A stretch of 5,784 nt of DNA from Candidatus Saccharibacteria bacterium UBA1235 (lineage in GTDB: Bacteria; Patescibacteriota; Saccharimonadia; Saccharimonadales; Saccharimonadaceae). The notes beneath the pieces were generated by a model that made no database searches, was not told where the DNA came from, and saw nothing but the letters and a program-made list of their open reading frames with translations. The stretch spans positions 1-5,784 of the forward strand of contig DBWP01000007.1 in the NCBI GenBank assembly GCA_002309075.1. Reading direction: 5' to 3'. Positions 1-4,016 of the stretch are shown here, in pieces (the first letter of the stretch is position 1; every line of letters starts with the position of its first letter). A program made the position numbers and the translations under genes.

Positions 1-593
1 CCTGGCTTGATAAACTTCCAAACCGCGAAGTCCGCCGCGTTGCGTTTTTCGGAAGAAAACGCTACTCTCGCGCCCGCTTGCAACCCCTTAAGGTCGAGTC
101 GCGCAAAATCTGCATAATTTTTATACATCGCCGTATCAAAATAGACTCCGTCTTCGGTTTCGTATGTAAACCCATGCTCAGTCATTAAATCAACGGCCTT
201 TTTATCTTCCTCGATATAATCTGTTGCTCGTGCAATTACGCTCGGCTCAGAAAGTTCTAGTGCCCGATAATTTGCTAAGAAGTCGTCAATATAACGTTTT
301 GCGACCTCCCAAACATCAATTCCCTCGCGCCGTGCACCTTTCTCGAGCTTATCCTCACCTTCATCTCCGTCTGAAACTAAATGCCCGACATCGGTCAAAT
401 TTAAAACCCGCCTAACATTATAGCCGTCAGCTTTTAAAGTTCTAACAAGCAAGTCCCAATAAATTTGCGCTGCGAAATTTCCGATGTGTTGAAAATTGTA
501 AACCGTTGGCCCGCAGGTATAAATTTTTACAATATCTCCAAATGGTTTAAAAGTTTCGAGTTTTCGGCTTGCGGTGTTATAAATTTTAAGCAT
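1..593 (-). CDS. cysS: Cysteinyl-tRNA synthetase, N-terminal part (cut by left window edge)
   Basis: Class I aminoacyl-tRNA synthetase that activates cysteine with ATP and charges tRNA-Cys in the cytoplasm. Only the first 197 codons are present; the frame stays open to the left edge. The start of the Rossmann catalytic domain is clear: YTCGPTVY at residues 25-32, with Cys27 as the expected first zinc ligand, and HIGN at 36-39 (the class I HIGH-type motif). NLTD at 65-68 corresponds to the usual N-x-T-D-I-D-D-K motif, but here it continues GHLVSDGDEGEDKLEKGA instead of IDDKI. KRNAADFAVWKF at 183-194 matches the family's RRNPADFALWK. KMSKS and the anticodon-binding domain lie outside the window. 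The ATG at 593 is favoured by AGAGGAG seven bases upstream and by the 8-nt overlap with the alpha/beta hydrolase stop. The altered NLTD segment resembles CPR-type enzymes. The family call is secure; the lineage reading is inference. Confidence 0.95.
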   Translation of the reverse strand, partial: MLKIYNTASRKLETFKPFGDIVKIYTCGPTVYNFQHIGNFAAQIYWDLLVRTLKADGYNVRRVLNLTDVGHLVSDGDEGEDKLEKGARREGIDVWEVAKRYIDDFLANYRALELSEPSVIARATDYIEEDKKAVDLMTEHGFTYETEDGVYFDTAMYKNYADFARLDLKGLQAGARVAFSSEKRNAADFAVWKFIKP

Positions 594-1341
594 TGAGCAT
601 CTCCTCTAAAATTTCACGAATCTTATGATATTTTTCGCGCGAAACCCCATGTCTACCTGGAGTTTTAATTGCAGAAAGGTATTTCGGATTTTGTTTTAAT
701 GTCTTTGGGATATTATATGGAGCAATAATTTGATCTAAATCACCATAAATTAGAACTGCTGGCGTTGTGGTCTCGACCAATGTTTTGTAATTCTTACGAT
801 TTTTTACAATTTTTTGAATTGACTCTTCAAAAGATTTCTCTTTTAAAATCGCCCGGTTTTTTACACTTACGATATCTTTAAATCCTTTCATGGCGAGTTC
901 AAATGCAGGATTGTCTAAATCGCGTTCCGTATAAATCGGTGGCGAAACCAAAATTAACTTTTTAACAGCCTTTTTATGCGTGGATGCATAGCGCGTCACG
1001 ATTAACGATCCCATCGAATGCCCAACCAAGACCAGAGGCACATCAAGCTTTAATTTTTGCAAAGAATTGTCTAACGCCTCAAGTTGGTCCTTATAGTCAT
1101 AATTTAATTTATCACTTTTATAAGATCCGCCGCTTCCGAGTAGGTCAAACGTAATAAATCTTACATTTTTTAAAGAAGTCGTTCCTTCAAGATATTTTAA
1201 AGCGTTAGAAAAAGCTCGGGAGTTTGATGCGATACCGTGGATAAAAACCACTGCAAGTTCCGGTTTTTTCGAAGCGCAGAAATCGTGAGTTTTTTTCAGC
1301 TCAAGTGGTGCATTAAATATATCATATTTGATATTAAACAT
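586..1341 (-). CDS. Alpha/beta hydrolase (serine hydrolase, substrate unknown)
   Basis: A 251-residue single-domain alpha/beta hydrolase fold protein with no signal peptide or membrane segment, so probably cytoplasmic. The fold markers appear in order. VVFIHGIASN at 31-40 carries the His-Gly that shapes the oxyanion hole. FDLLGSGGS at 65-73 is the counterpart of the DxPGxGxS turn. VGHSMGS at 106-112 is the nucleophile elbow with Ser109. LIYGDLDQIIAP at 197-208 offers the acid, probably Asp203. GRHGVS at 229-234 gives His231. The triad is complete, so the enzyme should be active. Relatives include esterases, lysophospholipases and monoacylglycerol lipases. Lipid genes upstream make a lipid ester substrate attractive, but the sequence does not show this. 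The start overlaps the DHH gene's stop by 8 nt (ATGTTTAA) and the end overlaps cysS by 8 nt, so the three genes are probably co-transcribed. Confidence 0.9.
   Translation of the reverse strand: MFNIKYDIFNAPLELKKTHDFCASKKPELAVVFIHGIASNSRAFSNALKYLEGTTSLKNVRFITFDLLGSGGSYKSDKLNYDYKDQLEALDNSLQKLKLDVPLVLVGHSMGSLIVTRYASTHKKAVKKLILVSPPIYTERDLDNPAFELAMKGFKDIVSVKNRAILKEKSFEESIQKIVKNRKNYKTLVETTTPAVLIYGDLDQIIAPYNIPKTLKQNPKYLSAIKTPGRHGVSREKYHKIREILEEMLNA
601..607 (-). promoter_or_regulatory. Shine-Dalgarno site for cysS
   Basis: On the minus strand AGAGGAG lies inside the last codons of the alpha/beta hydrolase gene and ends seven bases before the cysS ATG at 593, which is good spacing. No -10-like hexamer sits at leaderless distance. 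Translation of cysS is therefore expected to initiate internally on a polycistronic mRNA, helped by termination of the hydrolase 8 nt into cysS. Confidence 0.7.
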
Positions 1342-2320
1342 TTTCCTCCTTTAAAAATTCTGGAACGATTTTCACTAAATCCCTTACGACTTCTTCATAA
1401 TTCGTATCGTAAGTTCTAAATCCTGCCGCAAACGGATGTCCACCCCCGCCAAAATAGCCTGCAATTTTTTCAGCGATTCCAACGCCTGAATTACAACGAA
1501 TTTTCCCGGTTACTTTTCCATCAGGATAAGTTTTAATTGCGACCGCAACTTTAACCCCCTCGACTAAACGCAATTCTTCTAGAATCAACACATTTGGGTT
1601 ATATTCATCGGAATATTCTTGAATATCACTCCACGGAATATGTACCGTTGCTAAAGTTCCATCCAAAGAATAATCGATCCTTTTAATTAAATCGGCTTTA
1701 TAATCAAGAATTCGCGGCGATTTTTTCATGAATTCGCGGCGCTTTTCCTCTAACTCGGATAAAACTGCGCCATGTTTTAAAAGTTCAGCACAAATTTCAA
1801 AAGTTCTAGCCGTTACGGATGCACTTGTTAGTCCCAGAGTGTCCGACATAATACCTTGAATAATAGCTTCTGCTGCAGGCTTTGTTATTTCGATATTTTG
1901 GCTGGCTGCAATTTCGTAAATTAATTCCGCGCAAGCCGGCCGAACCTCGATAATACTCTCATGCGAAAAATCCAAATCATCTGCTGTTTCGTGGTGGTCT
2001 ATCACAAGGACTGGCGCCGAATATAAACGGTTTTTAATTGCGGTATCATCTAAAAGCTTCGACAAAAGGATGCTCGCCGCCGTATCAACAATAATATACC
2101 CGTCCGCCTTAAAATCGAATTCATTTGTTATTCTCGACCAGTCATCAAAATAATGTAAATACTTCGGAATATCAACCGGACAATACAAGCTAATTTCTTT
2201 ATCTTTAAGTAAATAATCTAGCGCAATAGCACTACCTAAAGAATCTCCGTCTGGATTTTCAGCCTGAATAATACAAATTTTCGCTTTATCACGAATAAAA
2301 TCATTGAATTTTTGATACAT
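1334..2320 (-). CDS. DHH/DHHA1 family phosphoesterase (NrnA-like), motif I His replaced
   Basis: A 328-residue protein with the DHH domain followed by DHHA1, the layout of NrnA-type enzymes that degrade short oligoribonucleotides and dephosphorylate pAp, and of some cyclic-dinucleotide or linear-dinucleotide phosphodiesterases. Visible motifs: NPDGDSLGS at 22-30 (motif I Asp24 and Asp26), IIVDT at 76-80 (Asp79), VIDHHET at 106-112 (the DHH signature, His109-His110), GIMSDTLG at 156-163 (Asp160), and GGGGHPFAAGF at 291-301, the DHHA1 substrate-binding glycine/His motif. The oddity is position 20. Family members normally have His four residues before the first motif I Asp, a metal ligand; here it is Ala in QAENPD. 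All the other metal-binding positions remain. The gene follows pgsA by 8 bp and carries its own apparent leaderless promoter. Function as a nano-RNase/pAp phosphatase is the best guess; substrate and activity are uncertain. Confidence 0.88.
   Translation of the reverse strand: MYQKFNDFIRDKAKICIIQAENPDGDSLGSAIALDYLLKDKEISLYCPVDIPKYLHYFDDWSRITNEFDFKADGYIIVDTAASILLSKLLDDTAIKNRLYSAPVLVIDHHETADDLDFSHESIIEVRPACAELIYEIAASQNIEITKPAAEAIIQGIMSDTLGLTSASVTARTFEICAELLKHGAVLSELEEKRREFMKKSPRILDYKADLIKRIDYSLDGTLATVHIPWSDIQEYSDEYNPNVLILEELRLVEGVKVAVAIKTYPDGKVTGKIRCNSGVGIAEKIAGYFGGGGHPFAAGFRTYDTNYEEVVRDLVKIVPEFLKEENV
1345..1350 (-). promoter_or_regulatory. Shine-Dalgarno site for the alpha/beta hydrolase
   Basis: A full-consensus AGGAGG (preceded by AA) lies on the minus strand within the last codons of the DHH gene, three bases before the hydrolase ATG at 1341. 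The match is excellent but the spacing is shorter than the usual 5-9 bases. No alternative ATG lies close downstream, so this start is still preferred, with coupling from the DHH stop codon only a few bases away. Confidence 0.65.
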
Positions 2321-2327
2321 ATATATT

Positions 2328-2336
2328 ATTATATCA
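2328..2336 (-). promoter_or_regulatory. Extended -10 promoter for a leaderless DHH gene mRNA
   Basis: The minus strand reads TGATATAAT, a consensus -10 with the TGn extension. It ends seven bases before the ATG at 2320, so transcription would begin at or within a base or two of the start codon. No Shine-Dalgarno sequence exists in this AT-only spacer. The hexamer overlaps the pgsA stop (its TAA lies within TATAAT). No good -35 sits at 16-18 bp, as expected for an extended -10 promoter. It would give the DHH-hydrolase-cysS set its own transcript besides read-through from pgsA. Confidence 0.6.
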
Positions 2337-2865
2337 CAAGTTTTCGGCCTTTATACAGATAGTCAAGCCCTGAAAAAACCGTCAAAATCACCACTACGTA
2401 TAATAATATATTGTTTACAATAGCAAAAGTCTCATTATTAAAAATTAAATTAACTAAAAATAGAATTAAAGTAAACATTTGGACCATAGTTTTTAACTTC
2501 CCGAATTTAGATGCAGATAATGTAATTTTTTGTTTTGCTGCTAACATTCTTAGCCCATCTACCAAAAAATCACGAACTAAAATTATTCCAAAAACCCAAA
2601 CTGATACCACATTCAAAACGACAAGCGCCAAAAAAGTTAAATTAACTAACATTTTATCGGCGATCGGATCAAGAAAAGCTCCGAGGTCTGTCACGATCTT
2701 GTCGCGTCTCGCCCAACGCCCGTCAATAAAATCGGTCAACATCGCAAGTATAAAACACACAATCGCAACAACTCTGGCCGGCAAAGCGTCAATGAAAACG
2801 CAAATCATGACTGGCGCAACAAGTAGAATCCGAATTAATGTTAAAACGGTCGGGCCGTTTATCAT
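2329..2865 (-). CDS. pgsA: Phosphatidylglycerophosphate synthase (CDP-alcohol phosphatidyltransferase)
   Basis: An integral membrane enzyme that transfers the phosphatidyl group from CDP-diacylglycerol to glycerol-3-phosphate, giving phosphatidylglycerol phosphate and CMP. The family motif D-x2-D-G-x2-A-R-x8-G-x3-D-x3-D is complete: Asp45, Asp48-Gly49, Ala52-Arg53, Gly62, Asp66 and Asp70, the last being the expected catalytic base. The later RD-x4-G-L-R-x2-AA stretch (98-110) and GKLKT at 122-126 are typical of PgsA rather than of PssA or cardiolipin-synthase-type relatives. Hydrophobic segments lie near residues 5-25, 31-46, 72-97, 127-142 and 147-168. At 178 residues the length is normal for PgsA. 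The start overlaps the HAD gene's stop as ATGA (4 nt), with AAGGG seven bases before the ATG, implying translational coupling. With CdsA (substrate supply) and the HAD phosphatase (next step) it forms a complete PG pathway. Confidence 0.94.
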   Translation of the reverse strand: MINGPTVLTLIRILLVAPVMICVFIDALPARVVAIVCFILAMLTDFIDGRWARRDKIVTDLGAFLDPIADKMLVNLTFLALVVLNVVSVWVFGIILVRDFLVDGLRMLAAKQKITLSASKFGKLKTMVQMFTLILFLVNLIFNNETFAIVNNILLYVVVILTVFSGLDYLYKGRKLVI

Positions 2866-3290
2866 ACGATATCCCTTCGATGGTCAACTTTAAAGGCTCG
2901 AATTTTTGCGAATTTTGCCGCTAGAACGTCAGTCGACCACTTATCGCCAAGCATCACGGTCTCGCGCGTGCTAAAACCATATTCTTCCATCGCGGCTGTG
3001 AGCTTAGTTGATAAAGGTTTCTTCGCCCACCAAACGCACGGAACATCAATTGGCTCGCAAAACTTCTGCATCATTTTCTTACGCCCGTTATTGCTAATAA
3101 TCACGATTTTTATGCCAGCTTTTTTACATTCAGAAATCCAATCATGAAGCTCGTCTGCCGGCTCCTTTTCAGAGTGCAACCTTAAAGTATTATCAAGATC
3201 ACATAAAAGCAACTTCACGCCCTCTTTCTTTAAAAGCTCCGGCGTTACATCTTCAAATCTTTCGAATTTTTTGTCTGCATCAATACACAT
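2862..3290 (-). CDS. yqeG: HAD-superfamily (YqeG/IIIA) phosphatase, probable PGP phosphatase
   Basis: A small (142-residue) cytoplasmic HAD hydrolase without a cap domain. Motif I is LLCDLDNTL at 27-35, with Asp31 as nucleophile and Asp33 as acid/base. Motif II is IISNNG at 64-69 (Ser66). The motif III lysine is in AKKP at 89-92. Motif IV is MLGDKWSTDV at 113-122, with Asp116 and Asp121. SNN, the KP pair and GDxxxTD are hallmarks of the YqeG family, related to Gep4-type phosphatidylglycerophosphate phosphatases. Family members normally begin about 25 residues before DLDNT, so the ATG at 3290 gives a nearly full-length protein. Lying between cdsA and pgsA, it very probably removes the phosphate from PGP to make phosphatidylglycerol. 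The family assignment rests on motifs; the substrate rests on family knowledge plus gene order. It begins 7 bp after cdsA and overlaps pgsA by 4 nt. Confidence 0.9.
   Translation of the reverse strand: MCIDADKKFERFEDVTPELLKKEGVKLLLCDLDNTLRLHSEKEPADELHDWISECKKAGIKIVIISNNGRKKMMQKFCEPIDVPCVWWAKKPLSTKLTAAMEEYGFSTRETVMLGDKWSTDVLAAKFAKIRAFKVDHRRDIV
2873..2878 (-). promoter_or_regulatory. Weak Shine-Dalgarno site for pgsA
   Basis: GAAGGG on the minus strand ends seven bases before the pgsA ATG at 2865, inside the last HAD codons. Only AAGG matches the anti-Shine-Dalgarno core well, but the spacing is good. Together with the ATGA stop/start overlap it supports coupled translation. No -10-like hexamer lies 6-7 bases before this ATG. 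Confidence 0.45.
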
Positions 3291-3296
3291 TTTATA

Positions 3297-3305
3297 ATCA
3301 TACCA
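3297..3305 (-). promoter_or_regulatory. Candidate extended -10 promoter for a leaderless HAD mRNA
   Basis: The minus strand reads TGGTATGAT, that is TGn followed by the -10 variant TATGAT, and ends six bases (TATAAA) before the HAD ATG at 3290. It overlaps the last codons and TGA stop of cdsA. No Shine-Dalgarno sequence is present, so without this promoter the start would be hard to explain except by re-initiation from the nearby cdsA stop. It is weaker than the other three because TATGAT departs from consensus and the sequence is also constrained by coding. Confidence 0.45.
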
Positions 3306-3984
3306 TAAAACTAATAATTAGAAGAATTGTTGTCGAAAAAGCAGTCGAATCAATGCGATCCAAGAAACCGCCGTGCCCTTCTGAACCGCCTACAAGCATC
3401 TCAAGTTTATTAAAGATTGGATTTTTGATTAAGATTTCGTTTGAATCCTTAACGTCAAACTTTCGTTTCAGGAAGCTTTCAAACAAATCACCAATAAGCG
3501 CTAGCGGCCCGCAAAATAGATACATGAAATCAGTCGAAAAAGCATTTCTTGATGCCATCAAAATTGCTACCATTGATATCGCCATAAATAACCCAAGAAA
3601 AGTGCCTTCCCATGTTTTATTTTTTGAAACATATGGAAATGGGCGTGATTTTTTAAAAATCTTTCCGCCACATAATTTACCAGACAAATATGCAAAAATA
3701 TCATAACCTGGCACACCAAGAATAACATACCAAAAATGGCTTACATCTGTTCTTGCTACGAAAATTGTTCCACAAACTAAAAAGATAAATTCAATAAAAG
3801 CTAAGATAGCCAAACTTCCTGAAAATTTACGCTTAAAGAAGCTAAATAGTTCAATCGCCGACATCACCGCAAAAATCCCAAAAAGAATTTTAAACGGAAT
3901 TTCGTTAAATGTATACATCGCAATTAAAGAAATTACAAACATTCCAAAACCAACAATTAGTCTAACTCGGAAATTTTTGTCCAT
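3298..3984 (-). CDS. cdsA: CDP-diacylglycerol synthase (phosphatidate cytidylyltransferase)
   Basis: A polytopic membrane enzyme that condenses phosphatidic acid with CTP to give CDP-diacylglycerol and pyrophosphate, the precursor for PgsA. About seven hydrophobic segments run from residue 8 to the C-terminus. Conserved pieces are YDIFAYLSGKLCGGK at 94-108 (counterpart of the usual DTxAYxxGxxxGK), SKNKTWEG at 120-127, GDLFESFLKRKFDVKDS at 165-181, and GHGGFLDRIDS at 203-213. The last two together form the CDS signature S-x-x-K-R-x4-K-D...HGG-x-x-D-R-x-D. The signature is split: about 15 more residues than usual separate KDS from GHGG. At 228 residues the protein is somewhat short for the family, missing N-terminal helices found in longer CdsA. 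An in-frame TGA twelve bases beyond the ATG at 3984 rules out a longer start. It is the first gene of the leftward set and has a leaderless-type promoter. Confidence 0.93.
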   Translation of the reverse strand: MDKNFRVRLIVGFGMFVISLIAMYTFNEIPFKILFGIFAVMSAIELFSFFKRKFSGSLAILAFIEFIFLVCGTIFVARTDVSHFWYVILGVPGYDIFAYLSGKLCGGKIFKKSRPFPYVSKNKTWEGTFLGLFMAISMVAILMASRNAFSTDFMYLFCGPLALIGDLFESFLKRKFDVKDSNEILIKNPIFNKLEMLVGGSEGHGGFLDRIDSTAFSTTILLIISFMV

Positions 3985-3990
3985 AACAAT

Positions 3991-3999
3991 ATTATATCA
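3991..3999 (-). promoter_or_regulatory. Extended -10 promoter for leaderless cdsA mRNA
   Basis: The minus strand reads TGATATAAT, a perfect -10 with TGn extension, followed by six bases (ATTGTT) and the cdsA ATG at 3984. No Shine-Dalgarno sequence is possible in so short a spacer. No convincing -35 is found at 16-18 bp; that position would fall over the start of the opposite gene. The element is identical to the one before the DHH gene. Confidence 0.7.
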
Positions 4000-4001
4000 T
4001 A

Positions 4002-4010
4002 TGTTAAAAT
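4002..4010 (+). promoter_or_regulatory. Extended -10 promoter for leaderless acyl-CoA synthetase mRNA
   Basis: TGTTAAAAT (TGn plus TAAAAT) ends six bases before the ATG at 4017, mirroring the cdsA promoter on the other strand. There is no Shine-Dalgarno sequence in AGTAAT and no clear -35. An upstream ATG at 4001 is followed at once by an in-frame TAG, so it is not the start. Confidence 0.65.
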
Positions 4011-4016
4011 AGTAAT

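Noticed and set aside
224..415. Short plus-strand frames opposite cysS (224-415) and across the hydrolase/DHH junction (1237-1419)
   Set aside because: Antisense to the cysS reading frame and to the hydrolase/DHH genes respectively; compositionally odd and without any initiation signal.
2355..2370. TTGAC sequence on the minus strand upstream of the DHH promoter as a -35 box
   Set aside because: It lies about 27 bp from the -10 hexamer, too far for a sigma-70 spacer, and encodes Leu-Asp of PgsA.
2411..2893. A 160-codon open frame on the plus strand opposite pgsA
   Set aside because: It lies antisense to a gene with a complete CDP-alcohol phosphotransferase motif, has no recognisable domain, and its Lys/Thr/Ile-rich composition is what an antisense reading of hydrophobic codons gives.
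2862..3300. Possible reassignment of TGA (as in some CPR lineages)
   Set aside because: TGA occurs only where the cdsA and HAD proteins reach their family end points; glycine is encoded by GGN and no gene contains in-frame TGA, so the standard code fits.
3353..3706. A 117-codon open frame on the plus strand opposite cdsA
   Set aside because: Antisense to the conserved cdsA signature region; no start signal and no family resemblance.
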